Shown one piece after another: positions 33,386 through 41,362 of a DNA stretch of 41,867 bases. How positions within the stretch are numbered: position 1 is the first letter of the stretch; each line of letters opens with the position of its first letter. Source of the stretch: Phycisphaerales bacterium (GTDB lineage: Bacteria > Planctomycetota > Phycisphaerae > Phycisphaerales > UBA1924); NCBI GenBank assembly GCA_020427395.1, contig JAGQON010000028.1, forward strand, positions 1 through 41,867, read 5' to 3'. The position numbers and the translations under genes were made by a program. The notes below the pieces were generated by a model. It did no database searches. It saw only the letters and a program-made list of their open reading frames with translations, and was not told the origin of the DNA.

Positions 33386-33408
33386 GTATGCTCTAATCAA
33401 CTCCCGGG

Positions 33409-34098
33409 TCAGGCTTTTGCTGCCTTTGACCGGTAGAGACGCGTTGCGGGACGAATTTCGACCCACGCATTGTTGTGCCCGGGGATAGGACCCTTCACGA
33501 GCAGCAAGTTGTTGTCTGCATCTACCCGAACAACATCCAGAGAACGCACCGTGATGCGCTTGCTCCCCTGCTGCCCCGACATCTTCTTACCCTTCTTGAT
33601 CCGACCCGACTTACCGGCGTTGTTGCCGTGTCCGCCGATCGAACCAGGGGAGCGGTGCTTCCGCTCGACACCGTGGGTTGCCTGCTGGCCCTTGAAGCCC
33701 CATCGCTTCATGCCACCCGCGAAGCCCTTACCCTTGCTCGTCCCGATGACATCAACGAACTTGATCGCATCAAACTCGCTCACGGTCAGGGTCTGCCCGA
33801 GCTCCCAGCTGCCCTCGTTGCCGTCTTCCACGCGGAACTCGGCGTGACGGCGACGCGGGGCAACGCCGGCCTTGGCGTCGTGCCCGATCAGCGGCATGGT
33901 CGAGTTGCGGGCCTTCATATCGCCCGCACCGATCTGAACAGCGCTGTAGCCGTCCTTTTCGGGCGTGCGGATCTGGGTCACGGTGTTGGGCTCAACCTTG
34001 ATCACGGTCACCGGCGACGAGACACCATTCTCGTCGTAAACGCGGGTCATACCGATCTTCTGACCAAGGAGATGTGCTGATTTGCTGGGTGCGGTCAT
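33409..34098 (-). CDS. rplC: large-subunit ribosomal protein L3
   Basis: A 229-residue protein with LLGQKIGMTRVYDENGVSSP, VDVIGTSKGKGFAGGMKRWG and HRSPGSIGGHGNNAGKSGRI, the L3 signature near the peptidyl-transferase centre. It lies after a rpsJ terminator-like hairpin and before the long structured spacer to rplD, so its expression may be set separately. Confidence 0.97.
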   Translation of the reverse strand: MTAPSKSAHLLGQKIGMTRVYDENGVSSPVTVIKVEPNTVTQIRTPEKDGYSAVQIGAGDMKARNSTMPLIGHDAKAGVAPRRRHAEFRVEDGNEGSWELGQTLTVSEFDAIKFVDVIGTSKGKGFAGGMKRWGFKGQQATHGVERKHRSPGSIGGHGNNAGKSGRIKKGKKMSGQQGSKRITVRSLDVVRVDADNNLLLVKGPIPGHNNAWVEIRPATRLYRSKAAKA

Positions 34099-34113
34099 GT
34101 CTTCATCCTCATC

Positions 34114-34128
34114 CCCGCTTCGGGCGGG
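34114..34128 (-). other. hairpin just upstream of rplC
   Basis: CCCGC-N5-GCGGG, a perfect 5-bp stem 15 bases before the rplC start; it may affect translation initiation. Confidence 0.35.
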
Positions 34129-34188
34129 AACCGCTTCATGTCTCGGGATGGACCCGGACAGGGGAAGTCTTTTCAGGTGTTATCAACG

Positions 34189-34221
34189 AAAAACAGGCCC
34201 GCCCCATCTGGGACAGACCTG
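34189..34221 (-). terminator. terminator or attenuator between rpsJ and rplC
   Basis: On the minus strand CAGGTCTGTCCC, loop AGAT and GGGGCGGGCCTG pair over 12 positions (three G-U wobbles), followed by TTTTTC. It begins 12 bases after the rpsJ stop. Confidence 0.75.
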
Positions 34222-34233
34222 CGATTGAACCGA

Positions 34234-34542
34234 TTAGGCCTTGATCTTGACAAAGACGCCGGCGGGCACGACGAGGCGGTTGAGGGCCTCGACGGTGCGG
34301 TTGTTGGGCTCGTGAATGTCGATAATCCGCTTGTGCGTACGGATTTCGAACTGCTCACGCGACTTCTTGTCCACGAACGGGCCACGCAGAACGGTGTAAC
34401 GCTCAATGCGGGTCGGCAGGGGCACGGGGCCCTTCACCTTGGCATTCGTGCGCTTGGCGTGATCAACAATGTCACGCGCCGAAGCGTCGAGGGCGATGTG
34501 GTCGTAGGCTTCCATTCTGATACGAATACGGTTGATCGACAT
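34234..34542 (-). CDS. rpsJ: small-subunit ribosomal protein S10
   Basis: A 102-residue protein from ATG 34542 (AGGAG eight bases upstream). [40 protein letters not shown] and [19 protein letters not shown] are S10. Besides its place in the 30S head, S10 (NusE) joins antitermination complexes. It is the first gene of the cluster; no tuf or fusA lies upstream in this window. A terminator-like hairpin follows it directly. The longer upstream frame is leader. Confidence 0.97.
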   Translation of the reverse strand: MSINRIRIRMEAYDHIALDASARDIVDHAKRTNAKVKGPVPLPTRIERYTVLRGPFVDKKSREQFEIRTHKRIIDIHEPNNRTVEALNRLVVPAGVFVKIKA

Positions 34543-34868
34543 GGTCGAATCTCCTGTCATCAGGCCGGGCAATCCCGACGCACCGCCCATCGAGCCACCC
34601 CGGTTCGATGTGAGCACCCGCCCACATTCACCTTCGCCGAGGGTGTATACACACGATGAACACCGCAAGAACGAGCCATGGGCCCGATCCGGCGGGAGGG
34701 AAGCGTAGTCCCAAGCTCCGGGGAGTCAACGCGCCGGGGCGATCAACACGTTCTGAGCACAAGATTTCCGGCAGCGACTCCTCAAACTGGCAGCAAATCC
34801 AACAGCGGATCCCCCCGGCAGGGCGATACACTCTTTCGGAAGCCGAATCCCATCAACCGAGAGCAGAC
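34543..34868. promoter_or_regulatory. divergent intergenic region with rpsJ promoter and leader hairpins
   Basis: This 326-base gap is the only one over 300 bases. On the minus strand TTCTTG (34671-34666), 16 bases and TATACA (34649-34644) form a plausible rpsJ promoter, giving a leader of about 95 bases. The leader holds CATCGA...TCGATG (34588-34610) and CGGG-caat-CCCG (34566-34577). No clear promoter was recognised for the plus-strand gene at 34869. Open frames here have no credible start or protein features. Confidence 0.5.
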
Positions 34869-36278
34869 ATGCCGCACCTGACGAGACCAAGACCGCTCTT
34901 CTTCATACTTCTTTGCCTGTCGCTGACCAGCCCATCATGGGCCCAAGGCAGTTCGCAAGGCGAGCCCACCCCAACATTTACCGAGTTTGAATCCGAGCCC
35001 ATCCGCATCGATGCGCTGAATCTCTCGATCCAACTCCCGGTCGGGGCGGTGTCCGAGACCACGAGCTTCGGTAACAACTCAAGCGTCGGGATCGGGTTCC
35101 CGGACAAAGTAGGCGTGATGGTCATCAAGGAGCAGCGAACCAGCAACACAGAGCTCTCTCTTGAACAGGTGACCCAGAGCATCATCAAGCAGCTCACCCG
35201 CTACGGAAACTCAATCACCGGCACCGTGCTCTCTCACGATAAGGAACTCCTGGTCAACGGCGTGGAAGGCCAGCGGTTCTATGTCCAGATCCCGGGACTC
35301 AAGAACAAGCCCAACACCGTGCGGGGAATGACCATCTTTGAGAGCAAACCCCAGCACTTCATCATCTTTGATCTCACAACGCTCGAACGAGACTTCGATC
35401 GATGCAAGGTCATGTACGAGAACACGATCGGGACGATGCAAATCGACGACTCGACCCGCGATGCCGTCAAGCGGGCGGCGGCGATCAAGGCCATGCTCGG
35501 GTTCATCGACCAACGCGGGCTCGAGGACATCCAGAAGGTCACGACTGGAAAAACCACCGACCGATGGGAACGCCTCTACCTCCCCGCATCGACCGGGGAC
35601 GACATGGACGCTTCCGAATACGGCTACCGCCGGGTTCGCTCCTGGACCGGGTTCAAGGGTGATCTGACAGACAAACCCAAATCCAAATGGAACGATGACG
35701 ATCGACAGCTGGGCTACCTTGTCCAGATCGATGCCATGGCACTCGAAGACGAAATCCGGGTGGATACACGCGCCACCTTCTACACATCGGTCGACAACGA
35801 AGAGGAATCGTGGACGATCAAGATGTCACTGCGGCAAGGCGAGGAGCAGACTACCTCCACCATCACAGGTGCGCGATCCAAGAATAATCTCGTGGTGCTG
35901 ACCGATTCGAGTGACGCGGGCCCGATCAAGACCACGCCACTGATTCAGGGCGACGGGTACATCTCCCAGGCGATGAGCTACTTGCTCAGCCCGCTGCTCG
36001 CCAGCTACGCCCAGCCAGGGGATTACGCGTCCTATGTGTACAACAGCTCGGCTGGTGCCATCACGCTGCGATGGGACAAAGTGGAACACCCGGAAGACTC
36101 GCCGGGCCTGATCCGTGTCACAACCCGCGCTTCGAGCGATACGCCCCCCACCGTCGGCCTCTACACCAAAGAAGGCTCACTCATGCGTGTCCGCCTGAGC
36201 AACGGACGGATCTGGGAACCGATCGAACTGGATCGCCTGATCGCCCTCTGGAAGAAGAAGGGGCTCCCGCTCGACTGA
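34869..36278 (+). CDS. exported protein of unknown function
   Basis: A 469-residue protein from ATG 34869, which is followed at once by a signal peptide (LFFILLCLSLTSPSWAQ, cleaved near WAQ). The longer frame from 34656 reads through the rpsJ promoter region. No known family or catalytic motif was recognised. The N-terminal part (IRIDALNLSIQLPVGA, then VGIGFPDKVGVMVIKEQRT) resembles a beta-rich domain of the kind that evaluates a fitted parameter or lipid-binding sandwich, but this is not diagnostic. The C-terminus (VGLYTKEGSLMRVRLSNGRI) is also beta-rich. It is followed 119 bases later by the M28 peptidase gene on the same strand. Confidence 0.75.
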   Translation: MPHLTRPRPLFFILLCLSLTSPSWAQGSSQGEPTPTFTEFESEPIRIDALNLSIQLPVGAVSETTSFGNNSSVGIGFPDKVGVMVIKEQRTSNTELSLEQVTQSIIKQLTRYGNSITGTVLSHDKELLVNGVEGQRFYVQIPGLKNKPNTVRGMTIFESKPQHFIIFDLTTLERDFDRCKVMYENTIGTMQIDDSTRDAVKRAAAIKAMLGFIDQRGLEDIQKVTTGKTTDRWERLYLPASTGDDMDASEYGYRRVRSWTGFKGDLTDKPKSKWNDDDRQLGYLVQIDAMALEDEIRVDTRATFYTSVDNEEESWTIKMSLRQGEEQTTSTITGARSKNNLVVLTDSSDAGPIKTTPLIQGDGYISQAMSYLLSPLLASYAQPGDYASYVYNSSAGAITLRWDKVEHPEDSPGLIRVTTRASSDTPPTVGLYTKEGSLMRVRLSNGRIWEPIELDRLIALWKKKGLPLD

Positions 36279-36397
36279 TCAGGCGCCCGCTTTTCGTGTT
36301 CAGAAACCTTCACATCCGAGCAACGGAGCATCCCAGTCCCGGTATATGCTCCCGAAGGCGTTCTGCCGCGCACCAAACACCCAAGGAGTAAGACCCG

Positions 36398-38410
36398 ATG
36401 TCCACCCTGACACGCTTTGCTGTACTCTCACTCGCCGGCTCCTGCCTGACTCTGGGCGCGTGCTCGTCGACCCAGTCCAGGGATACCGATGCTCAGAGCC
36501 GCTACGCCGTGATCGACGGCCAGCAGACCCCCGCCCCCGCCATCCCCATGGGCGATCCGGAGACCATCGCCGCGATCATCAACGAGGGCAAGAACAACTC
36601 GCAGGTCATGGACATCATCACCGAGATGTGCACCACCTATGGCGCACGACTCACCGGCTCGTCGAGTCTGGAACAGGCCCAGCGCTGGGCCCGAGACAAC
36701 TTCGAGAGCTACGGGCTGAGCAACGCCCGACTCCAGAAGTGGGGCGAGGTCGAGACCCGCTTCGACCGAGGCCCCTCCACCGGCAAGGTGCTCATGCAGA
36801 ACTCACGCCGTCGCGACGCCGAGCCAAGCGTCGTGCGTGAGCTCGAGTTTACCACGCTCTCGTGGTCCGCCGGCACGCAGGGTCCTGAACAGGGATCGGT
36901 GATCTTTCTCCCCGAAACGCTTGATGAATACGAGCAGAACAAGGGCAAGTACGCCGACGCCTGGATCCTGATGGAGCCCAACTACGCCGGTCGCTCGGGC
37001 GTCCGTCGCCCCTGGTATGTCATGAAGGAGCGCATGGACGAACTCGGAGAGATCCGCAAGGAACTCAAGGCCAAAGAGAGCACCGATACACCCGAGATGG
37101 CCGCGGCCGACCCGCACACATGGAACGGCACCTTTGACTACCACGGCTCCAAGGTCCCCGCAACCCTCGTGCTCAACTTCGACGGCGACGAGCCCACCGG
37201 CTCCATGTCGATCCGCAACTTCTCCGAAGGCCCCATCGCCGACATCGCCCGCGAAGGTGACACCGTCACTTTCACCTGGACGCACGATATGGGCACCTCA
37301 AACATCGAACTCCAGATCAACGGCAACGATGCCACCGGCGTCTCACGCTCCGCAGGTGGCAACGAGTTCCCGCTCGAGTTCGCCCGCGCCACGCAGGAAG
37401 CCGTCGCCAAGGAACAAGACGAGCAGGAGACACACCGCGAGATCCTCGCCCGTGTCCTGAGCGAGAACCCCCACGGCTTCATCTCCAGTTCCAAAGACGA
37501 GCGTGTCTGGACCACATCCTCAAACAACTGGCGTGAGCGCAAACTCGGCGACTACCCCCAGGATGTCGAGGTTAATGTCCGCGAGAGCGACTACGACTAC
37601 CTCGCGGCCCGAACCATGGAGGGCGTCGAGTTCACCGTCGAGTTCGATCTCAACAACAAGCTCACCGCAGGTCCATTCCCCGTCTACAACGTCATCGCGG
37701 AAATCCCCGGCAAGGAGAAGCCCGAAGAGGTCATCATCATCTCGGCACACATCGACTCGTGGGACGGCCCGGGCTCCATGGGCACCACCGATAACGGAAC
37801 CGGAACCAGCGTCACCATCGAAGCGGCTCGCATCCTTGCGGCCGTCGGCGCCAAGCCCAAGCGGACCATCCGATTCGCCCTCTGGGGCGGCGAGGAGCAG
37901 GGGCTCCTGGGCTCGAAGGGGTACATCGAGTCGCTGAGCGAGGAAGAACTCGCGAACATTTCGGCCGCGTTTGTCGATGACGGCGGCACCAACTATCAGG
38001 GCGGTATCCCCGCCGCGGACTTCATGGTCGAGTACCTCGCCGCGGCAACCGCACCGATCAACGGGGTCTTCTACTCTGAGACTGACGGGCAGCACCTCGA
38101 TGTCAACATTCGCCCCACCGGCGAGAAGATCGACACGCACAGCGGCTCCGATCACGCCGCGTTCAACCGAGCCGGCGTCCCCGGCTTCTTCTGGGATGAG
38201 GTCGGGCGGGCCGAGTATGGCTACGGCTGGCACACCCAGAACGATACCCTCGACCTCGCCATCGAGGAGTACCTGATGCAGTCGGCCACCAACGCCGCCA
38301 TCGTGGCCTACAACCTCGCCAACGCACCCGACCTGCTCCCCCGCGAGGGCGAAGTCTTCGAGAGGGAAGAAGCAGCAGAGGACGCGGCGGAAGCAAGCGA
38401 CCAGCAGTAA
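36398..38410 (+). CDS. M28-family zinc aminopeptidase/carboxypeptidase lipoprotein
   Basis: A 670-residue protein with lipobox TLGAC and a Ser/Thr linker. The N-terminal QVMDIITEMCTTYGARLTGS resembles glutamate carboxypeptidase-like M28 enzymes. Metal and catalytic residues are readable: SAHIDSW (His451), GTTDNGTG (Asp465), GGEEQG (Glu499 and Glu500) and DHAAF (His586). Residues about 240-330, between the N-terminal part and the catalytic core, form an extra beta-rich segment (NGTFDYHGSKVPATLVLNFD) of unknown use. It probably trims peptides at the cell surface. AAGGAG lies upstream of ATG 36398, and a strong terminator follows. Confidence 0.9.
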   Translation: MSTLTRFAVLSLAGSCLTLGACSSTQSRDTDAQSRYAVIDGQQTPAPAIPMGDPETIAAIINEGKNNSQVMDIITEMCTTYGARLTGSSSLEQAQRWARDNFESYGLSNARLQKWGEVETRFDRGPSTGKVLMQNSRRRDAEPSVVRELEFTTLSWSAGTQGPEQGSVIFLPETLDEYEQNKGKYADAWILMEPNYAGRSGVRRPWYVMKERMDELGEIRKELKAKESTDTPEMAAADPHTWNGTFDYHGSKVPATLVLNFDGDEPTGSMSIRNFSEGPIADIAREGDTVTFTWTHDMGTSNIELQINGNDATGVSRSAGGNEFPLEFARATQEAVAKEQDEQETHREILARVLSENPHGFISSSKDERVWTTSSNNWRERKLGDYPQDVEVNVRESDYDYLAARTMEGVEFTVEFDLNNKLTAGPFPVYNVIAEIPGKEKPEEVIIISAHIDSWDGPGSMGTTDNGTGTSVTIEAARILAAVGAKPKRTIRFALWGGEEQGLLGSKGYIESLSEEELANISAAFVDDGGTNYQGGIPAADFMVEYLAAATAPINGVFYSETDGQHLDVNIRPTGEKIDTHSGSDHAAFNRAGVPGFFWDEVGRAEYGYGWHTQNDTLDLAIEEYLMQSATNAAIVAYNLANAPDLLPREGEVFEREEAAEDAAEASDQQ

Positions 38411-38430
38411 CCCAAGACGATACCCAAACC

Positions 38431-38455
38431 AAGGGAGGCACACGCCTCCCTTTTT
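38431..38455 (+). terminator. rho-independent terminator after the M28 peptidase gene
   Basis: GGGAGGC-acac-GCCTCCC, a perfect 7-bp stem (9 bp with flanking A-T pairs) followed by TTTTTC, 20 bases after the stop. Confidence 0.9.
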
Positions 38456-38525
38456 CATGCGCCGATTCGCCCACCAACACGGGCTTTTCACGACGCACCC
38501 GACCAAGACCCGATAGACTAGATCT

Positions 38526-39602
38526 ATGGCGACCGAGCGCATCATCGCACCCACCGCATCTCCGATCGAAGAGCACAAGAACTGGGCCCTGCGTCCACAA
38601 TCAATCGATGAATACATCGGTCAGCCCGAGCTGATCGAGCGTCTGCTGATCGCCATCGAAGCTGTCAAGGCACGCCAGTCCGCTAAGGACGACACCGAGC
38701 CACGCGAGCACCTCGAGCATGTCCTTCTCCACGGCCCGCCCGGGCTCGGCAAGACCACGCTCGCTCACGTCATCGGCGCGGAACTGGGGACCAATGTCCA
38801 TGTGACCTCGGGCCCTGCCCTGGCACGGGGGACCGATCTCGTTGCCGTGCTGACGCGCCTGCAGCCGGGCGATGTGCTCTTTATCGATGAGATCCACCGC
38901 CTCCCTGTTGCGGTCGAGGAGTTCGTCTACCCGGCCATGGAAGACTTCAAAATCGATGTCTGCCTCGACACAGGGCTCAACGCACGAACGGTGCAGATCA
39001 AGTGCGCGCCTTTCACCCTCATCGGCGCGACCACCCGCGCGGGGCTGCTCTCATCGCCCATGCGTTCCCGCTTCGGCATCACCCACCACCTCCGGTTCTA
39101 CGACGAGCAGGACCTCGTGCACATCCTCGACCGTTCGGCCTCGCTCCTCTCGATGGGGACCTGCGAGCGAGACACCATGAGCCGGATCGCGTCAAGGTCC
39201 AGAGGCACGCCGCGCATCGCCAACCGTTTGCTCCGTCGAGTCCGAGACTACGCCGCGGTTCGCGCCAATGGGCAGCTCAGCACGGGGATCGTCGATGAAG
39301 CGCTGACCCTGGAGGGGGTGGACGCCCTCGGGCTCGATGATCTCGATCGAAACTATCTCCGCACGATCCGAAATGTCTACGACGGAGGACCGGTCGGGCT
39401 CGAGGCCATCGCCGCAACACTCAATGAGGACGCCGGCACCCTCGAGGATGTCGTCGAGCCATACCTGCTTCAGATCGGGTTCCTTGCCCGCACACGCCGT
39501 GGACGAATGATGACACAGCGGGCGTGCGAGCACCTCAAGCTGCCCACGCTCGTACCAACAGAAGAAAAGCCGCTGACCGAACCGGCCACCGGCTTATTCT
39601 GA
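38526..39602 (+). CDS. ruvB: Holliday junction branch-migration ATPase RuvB
   Basis: A 358-residue AAA+ motor. It has LRPQSIDEYIGQPEL, Walker A HGPPGLGKTT, Walker B LFIDEIHRL, GATTRAGLLSSPMRSRFG (arginine-finger region) and a winged-helix C-terminus with GFLARTRRGRMMTQRA. RuvB works with RuvA to move Holliday junctions. ruvA and ruvC are not adjacent. The start MATERIIAPT has no obvious ribosome site. It is convergent with the coiled-coil gene, 19 bases apart. Confidence 0.97.
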   Translation: MATERIIAPTASPIEEHKNWALRPQSIDEYIGQPELIERLLIAIEAVKARQSAKDDTEPREHLEHVLLHGPPGLGKTTLAHVIGAELGTNVHVTSGPALARGTDLVAVLTRLQPGDVLFIDEIHRLPVAVEEFVYPAMEDFKIDVCLDTGLNARTVQIKCAPFTLIGATTRAGLLSSPMRSRFGITHHLRFYDEQDLVHILDRSASLLSMGTCERDTMSRIASRSRGTPRIANRLLRRVRDYAAVRANGQLSTGIVDEALTLEGVDALGLDDLDRNYLRTIRNVYDGGPVGLEAIAATLNEDAGTLEDVVEPYLLQIGFLARTRRGRMMTQRACEHLKLPTLVPTEEKPLTEPATGLF

Positions 39603-39621
39603 TCCTCACTCGTCAATCGGT

Positions 39622-40377
39622 TTACTTCTTGAAGGTGCCCGAGAGGGACTCTTCGTCCTCTTCGGTCAGGTACAGGATGCACCCGTCGTTGGGCGAGATC
39701 GTCAGCTTGCCCTGGATGAGTGACGCGGCAACCTCGACCGGAACAGACATCATGGACGAGCCGCAGACAAACTCGTGACGCTTGCGGTCGACGATCTCCA
39801 GCGGAGCCATGGCGTCCTCACCACGCGAGTCGAGCAACTCCTGGTAGATCCGCAGGGCGTCGCCGGGAACATCGGCCACGAGCTCGATACGCCTGCTCCG
39901 AAGCTGCGCAAGCCGGTCGGCGATCTCGTCGGCACGCTGCTGGCGCTCGTTCTCAGCGAGCCCACGCATCTTTTCCCGCTCGGCACGGGCCGCCTCGAGC
40001 TCGCTCAGCTGCTTGCCCAGCTCGTCGATCTTCTCAAGCTGCTCGATGCCCTGCTCATCAAACACTGAACGCTGCTCTTTGAGGTTGTTGACCTCGCTGA
40101 GCAGCGCCTTGTATTCCTTATTGGATGTCGCGTTGTTCATCTTCTCACGCAGATCATCGATGTGGCCTTTGAGCCGTTCACTCTCCCCCTCCGCGTTCGA
40201 GCTGGAGGCCTTGAGCTGCCTGATCTGTGCGTTGAGCGATTCGGCCTGGGCCCCGATCTCCGCGAGTTTCTTCGTCTGTTCTGTGAGGAACCGCTCTGCT
40301 GCGGTGAGCCGGCTTTGGAGGCCGCTTATTTCTTTGTCCACACGGAATACGGCGAGCAACTGACGGGTGACGGACAT
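39622..40377 (-). CDS. coiled-coil protein with degenerate C4 zinc-ribbon (COG1579-like)
   Basis: A 251-residue protein from ATG 40377 (AGGAGG five bases upstream); a start at 40407 would add 10 residues. Residues about 10-170 are a long antiparallel coiled coil with heptads (LQSRLTAAERFLTEQTKKL and so on). The NATSNKEYKALLSEVNNLKE segment is characteristic of the COG1579 family of coiled-coil plus zinc-ribbon proteins. In that family the end has two CxxC knuckles; here the first is FVCGSSMM and the second SPNDGCILYL, leaving one Cys each. Zinc binding is therefore doubtful. The family's role is not settled; nucleic acid binding has been suggested. Confidence 0.85.
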   Translation of the reverse strand: MSVTRQLLAVFRVDKEISGLQSRLTAAERFLTEQTKKLAEIGAQAESLNAQIRQLKASSSNAEGESERLKGHIDDLREKMNNATSNKEYKALLSEVNNLKEQRSVFDEQGIEQLEKIDELGKQLSELEAARAEREKMRGLAENERQQRADEIADRLAQLRSRRIELVADVPGDALRIYQELLDSRGEDAMAPLEIVDRKRHEFVCGSSMMSVPVEVAASLIQGKLTISPNDGCILYLTEEDEESLSGTFKK

Positions 40378-40423
40378 GCAGCCCTCCTGAACTGGCGCGT
40401 TGTTCATAGGTCAGTGTAGCAGC

Positions 40424-41335
40424 TCAAGCCGCTCCAGTGGCCCAGACTCCCTGATCTTGTGTAAATGCCAGCACCCAGTACGCCAGCGGCGCGACGAGCA
40501 CGGGCGAGTCGATCAGGTCCATCACCCCGCCAAATCCGGGCAGACTCGTTCCCGAATCCTTCACACCAGCATCTCGCTTGAGCAGGCTCGCGGCGAGATC
40601 ACCCGCCTGCCCGAATCCGCCCATGAACACGCCCATGATCGCTGAATACACAAGACCCGGAGCAGAAACGCCATTGCGAATCAGCAACCAACTCCCCAGC
40701 ATCGCGATCAGACCCGAGGTGATCATCCCACCCACAAGCCCCTCCCAGGTCTTTCCGGGGCTCAGCCAGGGTATGAGCTTGTGCTTGCCGATCGTCGTGC
40801 CGGTGAAGAACGCACCAATATCACAGGACTTCACGATCGCCAGCACCCAAACGAGCAGCCAGATCGAGTGCTCACGACGGATCAGCAACAGGAACCCCAG
40901 CATGATCCCCATGTAGACATGGATCATCAGCACCCCAGAACCGATAGAGATCGCCCCCCGCACATCCCGGTCACGCACTGCGTACAGAACGCCAATCATG
41001 TACGCGAGCACCGCGGTGCTCATGCCCGCAGCCAACCCCATGGTCCCGCGAGCCGACGAAGGCAACGCCCCCACCGCGACGAGCCCGAGCAACTGCACAG
41101 CGATCGCGATCCATGCCTCGACCTCGACGCCCTTGGCCCGCAGGATCCGTGCGATCTCCCTGGCACCCATCGCCCCAAGCACCGCGAGCATCACGAAGAC
41201 ACCAATCCCAGGTGGCAACGTGTCTCGCGACATGAAGGCGGGGGCGGGCTGCTGATCGAGCCACGCATCCAGCCACGCGAGCAGCCCCACGATGACGATG
41301 AAGATCGGACCGTATGTTAATCGATGCTTGAGCAC
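40424..41335 (-). CDS. cdsA: phosphatidate cytidylyltransferase (CDP-diglyceride synthase)
   Basis: A 303-residue protein with about eight hydrophobic helices. The C-terminal signature is SLLKRDAGVKDSGTSLPGFG, then GVMDLIDSP, against the usual S-KR-KDFG-PGHGG-DR-DS. The typical His and Arg are Phe and Leu here. SPGKTWEGLVGG is also typical. It makes CDP-diacylglycerol, the precursor of phospholipids. The start is GTG 41335, without a clear ribosome site, 27 bases after uppS, a pairing common in bacteria. Confidence 0.92.
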   Translation of the reverse strand: MLKHRLTYGPIFIVIVGLLAWLDAWLDQQPAPAFMSRDTLPPGIGVFVMLAVLGAMGAREIARILRAKGVEVEAWIAIAVQLLGLVAVGALPSSARGTMGLAAGMSTAVLAYMIGVLYAVRDRDVRGAISIGSGVLMIHVYMGIMLGFLLLIRREHSIWLLVWVLAIVKSCDIGAFFTGTTIGKHKLIPWLSPGKTWEGLVGGMITSGLIAMLGSWLLIRNGVSAPGLVYSAIMGVFMGGFGQAGDLAASLLKRDAGVKDSGTSLPGFGGVMDLIDSPVLVAPLAYWVLAFTQDQGVWATGAA

Positions 41336-41362
41336 GGGCAGACAATAGGTGAGAAAACGCGA

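Noticed and set aside
34656..34868. N-terminal extension of the exported protein to 34656
   Set aside because: The signal peptide begins at 34869, and the extension overlaps the likely rpsJ promoter and has no protein-like pattern.
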